A stretch of DNA of 64,000 bases. Source: Lentzea tibetensis. GTDB lineage: Bacteria; Actinomycetota; Actinomycetes; Mycobacteriales; Pseudonocardiaceae. Under the pieces are notes generated by a model. That model made no database searches. It was given only the letters and a program-made list of their open reading frames with translations, and had not been told where the DNA came from. Positions 9,057-16,491 of this stretch are shown piece by piece. A program made the position numbers and the translations under genes. The stretch lies in the NCBI RefSeq assembly GCF_007845675.1, contig NZ_VOBR01000007.1, forward strand, positions 248,001-312,000, given 5' to 3'. Each line of letters opens with the position of its first letter. Positions within the stretch are counted from its first letter, which is position 1.

Positions 9057-9071
9057 TAGGAAAGTTTCCAG
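9057..9071. promoter_or_regulatory. Candidate operator before the secreted dehydrogenase
   Basis: TAGGAAAGTTTCCAG has a palindromic core GGAAA-G-TTTCC, 67 nt upstream of the dehydrogenase start. It shares GGnAAGTTTCC with the site before the chitosanase gene, so the two carbohydrate-related secreted genes may share a regulator. Confidence 0.45.
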
Positions 9072-9138
9072 CCCAATAACTGAATTCCGCCGCCGCTCCG
9101 TGATCCTCCACCCCGACCCGTAAGTGGGAGGCACTTCA

Positions 9139-12105
9139 GTGGCACCGAGAGCAGGTCGGTCGCTCCGCACGGCCGGCACATTAAGCGTCGCCGCGGCGAC
9201 TGCTTTCGCAGTGATGTCGATACCGACGGCCGCCAACGCGGCACCGGTCAGGTACGAGGCGGAGAGCGCCTCCATCTCCCAGGGCGTGGTCGAGTCCAAC
9301 CACGCCGGTTTCTCCGGCACCGGTTTCGTCAACTACGACAACGTGGCTGGCAGCTCGGTGGAGTTCACGGTCAACGCGGCGCAGGCGGGCACTGCGACGC
9401 TGACCTTCCGCTACGCCAACGGAACCGCGGACAACCGGGCGGTCGACGTCAGCGTCAACGGCTCGCTCGCGGTCGACGAGCGGGCGTTCCCCGGCACGGG
9501 TGCGTGGACCACGTGGCAGACGGTCACGAACCAGGTCAGCCTCAACGCGGGTCAGAACAAGATCAAGGTGACGGGCTCCGGTGCGCTCGGCGGCCCCAAC
9601 CTCGACTACCTCGACGTCGAGCAGTCCACGGCCGCCGCGCTCGAGCAGGAGTCCGAGACGGCGACGATCAACCAGGGTGTCGTCGAGTCCAACCACGCGG
9701 GCTTCTCCGGCACCGGCTTCGTGAACTACAACAACGTGTCCGGTAGCTACGTCGAGTACACGATCACCGCCGCGCAGGCGGGCACGCACTCGCTCGTGTT
9801 CCGCTACGCCAACGGCACCGCGGTCGACCGTCCGCTGGCGATCAGCGTCGACGGCGGCACCGCGGTGAACCTGTCGTTCCCCGGCACCGGCGCGTGGACG
9901 ACGTGGCAGACCGCGACGGTGCAGAACGTCGTGCTGAAGGCGGGTGCCAACAAGATCCGCGGCACCGCGACGACCGCCAACGGCGGCCCGAACGCGGACA
10001 AGCTGACCGCGACCTTCACCGGCCCGATCGACAACGAGGCGCCGACCCCGCCGAAGAACCTGCGGTCCACCGGCAAGTCGGCGACCACGACCTCACTCGC
10101 GTGGGACGCGGCGACCGACAACGTCAAGGTCGTCGCCTACGACATCTACCAGCACGGCCAGCTCATGAAGACCGTCGACGGCGACACGCTCGCCGCCACG
10201 GTCGAGGGCCTCGAGTCCGACACCGAGTACGACTGGACGGTGTTCGCGAAGGACGCGACGCCGAACGTGTCGCCGGCGAGCAACAACGTCATCGTGCGCA
10301 CCGACCCGGCTCCGCCGGACACCGTGCCGCCGACGGACCCGAGCGGCCTGCGCTCCACGGGCAAGACGGCCACGAGCGTCGACCTGGCCTGGACCGCCTC
10401 CTCGGACAACGTGAAGGTGACCGGCTACGAGATCTTCGTCGACGGCGCGTTCAAGCAGAACGCGGACGGCACCGCCACCACGGCGACCGTCGCGGGCCTG
10501 ACCACGGGCAAGGAGTACGCGTTCAAGGTCCGTGCCAAGGACGCGAAGAACAACCTGTCCGGGTTCTCCAACGAGATCAAGGAAACCCCGGTGGCCGGTG
10601 GCCCGAAGGGTGTGCCGAACCCCGGCACCGTCTCCACCATCGCGAGCGGTGTGGACATCGCCTGGGGTGTCGTGTTCCTGCCGGACGGCTCCGCGCTGTT
10701 CAGCGAGCGCGAGACGTTCAACATCTACCGGCTCACCGAGGGCGGCCAGAAGACGTTGGTGGGCAAGGTGCCCAACGCCGTCGGCACCAGTGGTGAGGGT
10801 GGTCTGCTCGGCCTGGAGATCAGCCCGACGTTCTCGACCGACCACTGGCTGTACATCTACCACACGGCGTCCGAGGGCAACCGCGTCGTGCGGATGAAGT
10901 ACGAGAACAACGCGCTGTCCAGCTACACGATCCTGTTGCAGGGCATCGCGAAGAGCCGCTTCCACAACGGTGGCCGCCTGCGCTGGGGCCCGGTGGACAA
11001 CAAGCTGTACGTCTCCGTGGGTGACGCGCAGAACGACAGCCGCGCGCAGGACAAGAACTCGCTCAACGGCAAGATCCTGCGCATCAACGCGGACGGCACC
11101 ATCCCGTCGGACAACCCCTTCGGCAACGCGGTCTGGACGATGGGCCACCGCAACCCGCAGGGCCTGGACTTCGACTCCCAGGGCCGGCTGTGGCAGGCCG
11201 AGTTCGGCCAGAGCACGATGGACGAGGTCAACCTGCTGCAGAAGGGCGGCAACTACGGCTGGCCCGCCTGCGAGGGGACGAGCGGCAACTGCGGCGGCAG
11301 CTTCATCGCGCCGAAGAAGACCTGGTCGACCGGCTCGGCGTCGCCTTCGGGTCTGACGATCATCAACGACTACGTGTTCGTCGCGACGACCGTCGGCTCG
11401 CGGGTCTACCGCAACCGCATCGACGCGAACAGCAACCTGGTCGAGCAGACGACGTACTTCCAGGGCACCTACGGCCGTCTGCGCACGGTCGAGGTGGACA
11501 AGGAAGGCGACATCTGGCTGACCACGTCCGCGGACAAGGACGGCACCGCGAACAACGACCGGGTGCTGCACGTCGACATCGTGTACCAGGGCGGAGACCC
11601 CGAGCCGCCGACCGGCTTCAAGCTCACGTCGACCGCCTTCGCGGACGACGCGCTGATCCCGGCCAAGTACACGTGCGCAGGCGACGGCTCGCCTGGGCAG
11701 GACCCCTCGCCGCCCCTCGCCTGGGGTCCGCGTGAGGGTGCTCAGGCTTACGCCATCGTGTTCGCCGACCGGGTGAACAACGGCAACAAGCTGCACTGGG
11801 CGATCTGGGACATTCCTGCTGCTTCGTCCTCTTTGCCCGAGAATCTCGGTGCCGGGTTCAACGTTCCCGGTCAGGGTGGGGCCAAGCAGAAGGCCATGGG
11901 ATCCGGGGCCAACTCGCAGAAGTTCTTCGGGCCCTGTCCTGGTGGGTCCACCAACCCGTACACCTTCACGTTGTACGCGTTGAACACCGCCACTGTGCCG
12001 GGGATTACCTCCTCTTCGACCATGGCTCAGATTGAGACTGCCATCAAGAACGCTTCTGCCGGTAACACGGTGTTGCGTGGGCGGTCCAACGCCAAGGCTG
12101 GGTAG
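9139..12105 (+). CDS. Secreted PQQ-type sugar dehydrogenase with two CBM modules, two FN3 domains and a PEBP domain
   Basis: A 988-residue exported protein. GTG 9139 is chosen because GGGAGG lies 7 nt upstream; the in-frame GTG at 9124 has no such site. After a signal peptide (cut near ANA-AP) come two similar carbohydrate-binding modules of CBM6/35 type (about 37-155 and 165-290, both with VVESNHAGFSGTGFVNY), and two fibronectin-III domains (about 300-385 and 395-485). A glucose/sorbosone dehydrogenase beta-propeller follows (about 490-820; SGEGGLLGLEISP, HNGGRLRWGP, GHRNPQGLDFD). A YbhB/YbcL-like phosphatidylethanolamine-binding domain ends it (about 828-985; SPPLAWG, HWAIWDIP). The propeller probably oxidises sugar groups using PQQ while the CBMs hold polysaccharide. 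The last 110 codons use noticeably more T-ending codons than the rest. Confidence 0.9.
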   Translation: MAPRAGRSLRTAGTLSVAAATAFAVMSIPTAANAAPVRYEAESASISQGVVESNHAGFSGTGFVNYDNVAGSSVEFTVNAAQAGTATLTFRYANGTADNRAVDVSVNGSLAVDERAFPGTGAWTTWQTVTNQVSLNAGQNKIKVTGSGALGGPNLDYLDVEQSTAAALEQESETATINQGVVESNHAGFSGTGFVNYNNVSGSYVEYTITAAQAGTHSLVFRYANGTAVDRPLAISVDGGTAVNLSFPGTGAWTTWQTATVQNVVLKAGANKIRGTATTANGGPNADKLTATFTGPIDNEAPTPPKNLRSTGKSATTTSLAWDAATDNVKVVAYDIYQHGQLMKTVDGDTLAATVEGLESDTEYDWTVFAKDATPNVSPASNNVIVRTDPAPPDTVPPTDPSGLRSTGKTATSVDLAWTASSDNVKVTGYEIFVDGAFKQNADGTATTATVAGLTTGKEYAFKVRAKDAKNNLSGFSNEIKETPVAGGPKGVPNPGTVSTIASGVDIAWGVVFLPDGSALFSERETFNIYRLTEGGQKTLVGKVPNAVGTSGEGGLLGLEISPTFSTDHWLYIYHTASEGNRVVRMKYENNALSSYTILLQGIAKSRFHNGGRLRWGPVDNKLYVSVGDAQNDSRAQDKNSLNGKILRINADGTIPSDNPFGNAVWTMGHRNPQGLDFDSQGRLWQAEFGQSTMDEVNLLQKGGNYGWPACEGTSGNCGGSFIAPKKTWSTGSASPSGLTIINDYVFVATTVGSRVYRNRIDANSNLVEQTTYFQGTYGRLRTVEVDKEGDIWLTTSADKDGTANNDRVLHVDIVYQGGDPEPPTGFKLTSTAFADDALIPAKYTCAGDGSPGQDPSPPLAWGPREGAQAYAIVFADRVNNGNKLHWAIWDIPAASSSLPENLGAGFNVPGQGGAKQKAMGSGANSQKFFGPCPGGSTNPYTFTLYALNTATVPGITSSSTMAQIETAIKNASAGNTVLRGRSNAKAG

Positions 12106-12118
12106 GTAGGTTGTTTTG

Positions 12119-12158
12119 GGCCGCCCCTGGGATTGTTTCCTGGGGGCGGCTTCTTTTG
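12119..12158 (+). terminator. Terminator of the secreted dehydrogenase gene
   Basis: GGCCGCCCC pairs with GGGGGCGGC around a TGGGATTGTTTCCT centre, and the T-rich TTCTTTTGTTT follows directly. It lies 13 nt after the stop codon. Confidence 0.8.
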
Positions 12159-12174
12159 TTTGGGTTTGCGGTGT

Positions 12175-12307
12175 GGGGTGGGGAGGGGCTCGCGGATCAC
12201 CTCACGGTCGCCATGTTTTCAGGGCGGGGTCAAGACAAAAAGACGTCTTGACCCCGCCCTGAAAATATGGCAAGGCTGCGCCTGATCCGCGAGCCCCTCC
12301 CCACCCC
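12175..12307. repeat. Very long inverted repeat (132-nt hairpin)
   Basis: Outer arms of 25 bp (12175-12199 against 12283-12307) and inner arms of 21 bp (12216-12236 against 12245-12265) are perfect; an 11-17 nt zone between them pairs poorly. The loop is the 8 nt AAAAAGAC. The inner arm contains GGGCGGGGTCAAGAC. It is much longer than a terminator needs and directly follows one, so it looks like a mobile or REP-like hairpin. No transposase is encoded. Confidence 0.8.
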
Positions 12308-12364
12308 TCGCCCTTCGGATGCTTGGGATTATTCGGCTGCCGGTTTGTGCTCGGGGGCCGCGCC

Positions 12365-12403
12365 CGGTTGGCAGTGCGGGGGTTGGGAGTGCGGCGGGCG
12401 CTC
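12365..12403 (-). repeat. Dispersed 39-bp intergenic repeat, copy 1
   Basis: On the minus strand this reads GAGCGCCCGCCGCACT, then CCCA, then ACCCCCGCACTGCCAACCG. It matches 51093-51131 at 36 of 39 positions. Both copies are near the string GAGCCCCTCCCCACC. Confidence 0.75.
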
Positions 12404-12407
12404 TTTT

Positions 12408-12600
12408 CTCTTGGTACCTGCCGGTTTGGGCGGTGCTCCCTTGGTACCTGCCGGTTGGGTGGGTGCCCTCTTGGTGCCTGCCGGTCCGTCGGGCTCCCTT
12501 GGTATCTGCCCGTTGGGGCGGTGCTCTCTTGGTGCCTGGCGGATTCGCCGTGCTCCCGTGGCGCCTGCCTGTGCCGTCGTGCCCGCCACGCACCTGCCGG
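12408..12600. repeat. Degenerate tandem repeat of about 30 bp (6-7 units)
   Basis: Units begin at about 12411, 12441, 12471, 12499, 12529 and 12558 with the pattern CTTGGTACCTGCCGGT followed by GC-rich sequence ending GGTGCTCC. Unit length varies from 28 to 30. All reading frames are open on the minus strand but give low-complexity Arg/Pro/Gly-rich peptides with no family, so the array is called a minisatellite, not a gene. It has no conserved palindrome and no unique spacers, so it is not CRISPR. Confidence 0.75.
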
Positions 12601-12714
12601 TTCGTGGGGGTGCTTGTCGTGCTGGCTTCGCTTCGCTCGCGGGGGCCACGTGGTGCCGCAGAAGTGCGGGCTGTCGCACCCCGGTTTCGTGGTTGGCGTG
12701 GCTCTGGGCCGGGG

Positions 12715-12740
12715 ATTGTCGGTGCTGGCTGCGAGCATGG
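12715..12740 (+). repeat. Dispersed 26-bp intergenic repeat, copy 1
   Basis: ATTGTCGGTGCTGGCTG followed by CGAGCATGG. It matches 19605-19630 at 23 of 26 positions; both copies are in gene-free DNA. The rest of 12600-12864 shows no other supported feature. Confidence 0.65.
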
Positions 12741-12864
12741 ATCGGGGGGTTCTCGAGTGCGGGGGACGCCCGCGTGAGCGCGGCCGCGATCGCTAGCGGT
12801 GGTCGGGCAGCACCGGCACGTCGACACGCCCAACACGCCCAGGCTGTTGTCCACCACGGGCGAA

Positions 12865-12906
12865 GCGCGGATTCGCGGACCCCTGTCAGGCCCCGCGAAT
12901 CCGCGC
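12865..12906 (-). terminator. Terminator of the subtilisin gene
   Basis: Perfect 14-bp arms GCGCGGATTCGCGG and CCGCGAATCCGCGC with a 14-nt loop, 21 nt past the stop of the minus-strand protease gene. Confidence 0.7.
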
Positions 12907-12927
12907 CTCAGGCATACCGCCGCGGAA

Positions 12928-14451
12928 CTAGTAGCTCTTGGGCAACGTGATGGACCAGCTGTCCAAAGTGCCGTCGAACCCCTCGGAACGGTCCTGCACC
13001 ACCAGCTGCCAGGTGCCGTTCTTGTCCTCACCCGAGAGGTCGAGCGTGTAGGTCGACTGCCAGGTGCCGACGCTGTTCTTCTTGACCACGTAGGACTTCC
13101 CGCTCGGCGCGATCAGGTCGACCTTGAGGTCGCTCTTGTACTCGTGCGTCACCTTGATGGCGATCTTCGTGGCCTTCGGGGCCTTGCCCGCGCAGCCCGC
13201 GTAGCGGATGGCGGTGCTGATCGCCTCGCCCGCGTCGGGCACGGCGACCTTGTTCGCGTTGGTCTTCGTGCCGCAGCCGGGGGCGGGAGCGGGCGGGGTG
13301 ATGCCGTGGTTGGTGTAGAGCAGTTTGTTGGGGGACAACGGGCCCGGGTTCGTCACGCGGCCGTCGGTGGCGGCGGCTACCAGGGCGTCGTTGACCTGTT
13401 GTGGTGTGGCGGTGGGGTTCTTGGCCAGGTACAGGGCTGCGGCTCCTGCCACGTGCGGGGAGGCCATCGAGGTGCCGCTGGCGGACAGCGTGGCGGTGTC
13501 GCTGTCCTTCCACGACGACGTGATGCCCAGGCCCGGCGCCCAGATGTCCAGGCACTTGCCGTAGGACGAGAAGTAGGCGCGGCCGTCGTCGCGGGCCGTC
13601 GCGCCCACGGTGATGGCGCTCGGTTCACGGGCCGGGGACATGGTGCAGGCGTCGTTGTTGCTGTTGCCCGCGGCCACCGCGTAGGTGATGCCGGAGTCGA
13701 CCGAGCGTTTCACCGCCGCGTCTAGCACGGCGTCTTCCTCGCCGCCCAGGGACATGTTGGCCACGGCGGGTTTCACGGCGTTCTTGGTGACCCAGTCGAT
13801 GCCGGCCACCACCTGCTCGGTGGTGCCGGAGCCCTTGCAGTCCAGCACGCGGACGGCGTGCAGGGTGGCCTTCTTCGCGACGCCGAACTCGGTGCCGCCC
13901 ACCGTGCCCGCCACGTGGGTGCCGTGGCCGTGGCAGTCGGAGGCGTCGTTGTCGTTGTCGATCGCGTCGTAGCCGGAGTGGGCGCGGCCGCCGAACGTCG
14001 TGTGGGTCATGCGGATGCCGGTGTCGATGACGTAGGCGTTCACCGTGGCGGCGTCGGTGGCGTAGAAGTAGGTCTGGTCCAGCGGTGGGACGCGCTGGTC
14101 GATGCGGTCCAGGCTCCACGACGGCGGGTTGTTCTGGGCGTCGAGCAGGGACAGGCGCTGGTTCTGCTGCACGAACGACACGGCGGGGTCGGCGGCGACG
14201 GCGCGGGCCTGTGCGGCGGTCATCGTGGCCGCGAAGCCGTTCAGGGCCGACGAGTACGTGCGGGTCACGTTCGCGCCGTGGCGCCTCGACACGTCCGCGG
14301 ACGCGATGTGCTCGCGCAGCACGACGAGGTAGCTGTCCGGCACCGCGGTGGGGCTGTCCGCGCCCAGCACCCGGCCCTGTGCCGAAGCAGGTGTCGCGGT
14401 GCCCGCGGCGATCAGCGCCGCCGCCACCAGAGCGAGCTGGAAATTGCGCAT
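12928..14451 (-). CDS. Secreted subtilisin-like serine protease (S8) with P domain
   Basis: A 507-residue pre-pro-protease. A signal peptide (1-24, ending PASA) is followed by an inhibitor I9 propeptide (about 37-103, SYLVVLREH to SFVQQNQRL) that is removed on maturation. The catalytic domain shows Asp143 (VIDTG), His176 (HGHGTHVAG), oxyanion Asn263 (AAGNSNN) and Ser328 (GTSMASPH). A C-terminal proprotein-convertase P domain (about 395-505, ending [10 protein letters not shown]) is typical of secreted actinobacterial enzymes. It should degrade extracellular protein. ATG 14451 is preceded by AGGGAGAA. It is divergent from the PEBP gene at 14601, with about 150 nt shared upstream DNA. Confidence 0.95.
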   Translation of the reverse strand: MRNFQLALVAAALIAAGTATPASAQGRVLGADSPTAVPDSYLVVLREHIASADVSRRHGANVTRTYSSALNGFAATMTAAQARAVAADPAVSFVQQNQRLSLLDAQNNPPSWSLDRIDQRVPPLDQTYFYATDAATVNAYVIDTGIRMTHTTFGGRAHSGYDAIDNDNDASDCHGHGTHVAGTVGGTEFGVAKKATLHAVRVLDCKGSGTTEQVVAGIDWVTKNAVKPAVANMSLGGEEDAVLDAAVKRSVDSGITYAVAAGNSNNDACTMSPAREPSAITVGATARDDGRAYFSSYGKCLDIWAPGLGITSSWKDSDTATLSASGTSMASPHVAGAAALYLAKNPTATPQQVNDALVAAATDGRVTNPGPLSPNKLLYTNHGITPPAPAPGCGTKTNANKVAVPDAGEAISTAIRYAGCAGKAPKATKIAIKVTHEYKSDLKVDLIAPSGKSYVVKKNSVGTWQSTYTLDLSGEDKNGTWQLVVQDRSEGFDGTLDSWSITLPKSY

Positions 14452-14600
14452 TGTTCTCCCTTGTGAACTGCCAGGTAAGAGGGTTCACGCGGCGGAACGC
14501 GACCGTCGCGGACAGTATTGCATCGGACGACGATCTGTGGTCGTATGGATAGCGATTGAATGTTCGAAACCTCCGCCGCCTGTTTACCTGGAGGTTTGTC

Positions 14601-15161
14601 ATGAGAAAGATTCTGCTGGCCACGGCCGTCGTCGCGTCCGCATTCGCCATCGCCGCACCGGCCATCGCCGCACCCGCTCCGTTCACACTTAGCAGTACCG
14701 CGTTCAAGAACAACGGGAACATTCCGGACAAGTACTCGTGCGCACAGGACCACAAACCTGGTAACGACATTTCCCCGCCGCTGGCGTGGGACGCGGGTGA
14801 CCTGAAAGCGCAGAGTTTCGCGCTGGTGTTCATCGACACCGCGAACGGCGGCAAGCACTGGGCCGCGTGGGACATCCCCGCCACGGCCAAAGCGCTGCCG
14901 GAGGGCCTGAAGAAGGGCTACGACGTGCCGGACTTCCCCGGCACGCACCAGAAGGCCATGGGCAAGGCGGACGTGGCCGAGCAGTTCTTCGGCCCGTGCC
15001 CGCGCAACAAGCACAAGTACGAGTTCACGCTCTACGCGTTGAAGGTCGCGAAGCTGCCCGGCCTGAACAAGAACTCGAAGGTCGCGGACGTCGAGGCGGC
15101 GGCCAAGAAGGCCTCGCTCGGCACCGCGAAGCTGGTCGGGTTCTCCACCGCGGCGCCTTAG
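14601..15161 (+). CDS. Secreted YbhB/YbcL-type PEBP-family protein
   Basis: A 186-residue exported protein. ATG 14601 has GGAGG 6 nt upstream and opens a signal peptide (MRKILLATAVVASAFA... ending AIAAPA). The mature part is a phosphatidylethanolamine-binding fold: FTLSSTAFKNNGNIPDKYSC, SPPLAWD, KHWAAWDIPA, and FFGPCP near the C-terminal third. Bacterial members are called Raf-kinase-inhibitor-like, but a real biochemical role is not settled; lipid or small-ligand binding is likely. It is closely similar to the C-terminal domain of the dehydrogenase at 9139. It is transcribed away from the protease gene and has its own terminator. Confidence 0.9.
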   Translation: MRKILLATAVVASAFAIAAPAIAAPAPFTLSSTAFKNNGNIPDKYSCAQDHKPGNDISPPLAWDAGDLKAQSFALVFIDTANGGKHWAAWDIPATAKALPEGLKKGYDVPDFPGTHQKAMGKADVAEQFFGPCPRNKHKYEFTLYALKVAKLPGLNKNSKVADVEAAAKKASLGTAKLVGFSTAAP

Positions 15162-15169
15162 CCGGAAGT

Positions 15170-15204
15170 GGGGGCCGTCACACGCGTGGCGGCCCCCTTT
15201 TCCT
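15170..15204 (+). terminator. Rho-independent terminator after the PEBP gene
   Basis: GGGGGCCGTCAC pairs with GTGGCGGCCCCC around a 4-nt loop ACGC, followed by TTTTCC. One of the clearest intrinsic terminators in the window. Confidence 0.85.
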
Positions 15205-15288
15205 TGATCCGCAACGGTTGCAGGCGTGCGACTGTCAGGGCTCCCGTGTAGCGTCGAATCAGCTCGATGATCACGGGGAGTGAGTGTT

Positions 15289-16491
15289 TTGACTGCGTTG
15301 CGCGACCAGCCGGCGCCGGTTCTCTTCAGAGACCGCGCCGAGGCCGAGGCCTACGTGGCCTCGGTTTGCTTCAAGCACGGACCTCCGAAGTTGTTCGGAC
15401 TCGAGCTCGAGTGGACGGTCCACCACGCGGAAGACCCCAGCCAGCCCCTTGATCCGCGTCGACTGGCCGCCGCACTCGGCGAACACGCACCACCGACGCT
15501 CGTACCCGACAGCCCCCAGCGGCCGTTGCCCACCGGCACCCCGCTCACCGTCGAACCCGGCGGTCAGATCGAGATCTCCACCCCGCCCCGCGCCTCGCTA
15601 GGCGAGCTGTTCGCGACAGTGGCGGAGGACATCACCCAGCTCACCGCGTTGCTGGCCCAGGAGGGCCTGGTTCTCGGCGACCGCGGCGCCGACCCGCACC
15701 GGCCACCGCGCCGCATGCTGAAGGTCCCCAGGTACGACGCGATGCAGCACGCGTTCGACCCGCGCGGGCCGGACGGCATCACCATGATGTGCAGCACCGC
15801 CGGTCTGCAGGTGTGCCTGGACTTCGGCCACCAGCAGGACCTCGCGAAGCGCTGGGCCGCGGTGCACGCGCTCGGACCGGTGATGCTCGCCCTCTTCGCG
15901 AACTCACCGGGCGTCGGCGGCCAAAGGCCGGACTGGGCGTCCGCGCGCATGCGCACCCTGTACGGCACAGATCCTGTCCGCACGCGTGCGGCGGCCGTGT
16001 GCGACGACCCGGCAGGCGCCTACGCGCGCCGGGTGCTCGACACGCCGGTCATCGTCATGCGCAGGCCCAGTCCCAACTGGATCCCGCCGCACCGGCTGAC
16101 GTTTGCGGACTGGATCGGCGGGGCACTCGAACGCAATCCCACCAGCGACGACCTGGACTACCACCTCAGCACGATGTTCCCGCCGGTCCGACCCCGCGGC
16201 TACATGGAGGTGCGGTACCTCGACACGCCGCGTCCGGGCGGCTGGATCGCCCCGACCGCGCTGCTGGTGGCGCTGTTCAGCGACGCGTCCGTTGTGGACC
16301 GGGTGCTGGACGTGACGGAGGCGGCGAAGGGCCGCTGGCTGCACGCCGCCCGCTTCGGCATGCAGGACAGCCGGATCGCCCGCGCCGCACGCGAAGTCGT
16401 CGAACTGGGATGTCAGGCGTTGAGCCGCACGGACCTGTCGCCCGAACAGGTCAGCGCCATCGCCGACGAACTGCAAGGGGGCTTGGCATGA
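15289..16491 (+). CDS. egtA: Ergothioneine biosynthesis glutamate-cysteine ligase EgtA
   Basis: About 400 residues of a GCS2-type glutamate-cysteine ligase. It joins L-glutamate to L-cysteine with ATP to give gamma-glutamylcysteine, the sulfur donor for EgtB. Visible landmarks are KLFGLELEWTVHH near residue 35, VEPGGQIEISTPP near 90, TAGLQVCLDFG near 170, and MEVRYLDTPRP near 305. TTG 15289 is preferred because GGGGAG at 15275-15280 is 8 nt upstream; the in-frame GTG at 15280 overlaps that site and adds three residues. A -10-like TAGCGT is at 15249-15254. It opens a four-gene operon and overlaps egtB by 4 nt (ATGA). Confidence 0.95.
   Translation: MTALRDQPAPVLFRDRAEAEAYVASVCFKHGPPKLFGLELEWTVHHAEDPSQPLDPRRLAAALGEHAPPTLVPDSPQRPLPTGTPLTVEPGGQIEISTPPRASLGELFATVAEDITQLTALLAQEGLVLGDRGADPHRPPRRMLKVPRYDAMQHAFDPRGPDGITMMCSTAGLQVCLDFGHQQDLAKRWAAVHALGPVMLALFANSPGVGGQRPDWASARMRTLYGTDPVRTRAAAVCDDPAGAYARRVLDTPVIVMRRPSPNWIPPHRLTFADWIGGALERNPTSDDLDYHLSTMFPPVRPRGYMEVRYLDTPRPGGWIAPTALLVALFSDASVVDRVLDVTEAAKGRWLHAARFGMQDSRIARAAREVVELGCQALSRTDLSPEQVSAIADELQGGLA

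Noticed and set aside
10093-11796. A 567-residue minus-strand open frame
   Set aside because: It lies opposite the FN3 and dehydrogenase domains of the secreted fusion and has only Arg/Val/Asp-rich low-complexity sequence.
12408-12600. CRISPR array
   Set aside because: Units are contiguous and degenerate with no unique spacers, and no cas genes are present.
12202-13031. Overlapping minus-strand frames of 116-270 residues
   Set aside because: They run through the 30-bp minisatellite, the giant hairpin and the protease terminator. Translations are low complexity in every frame.
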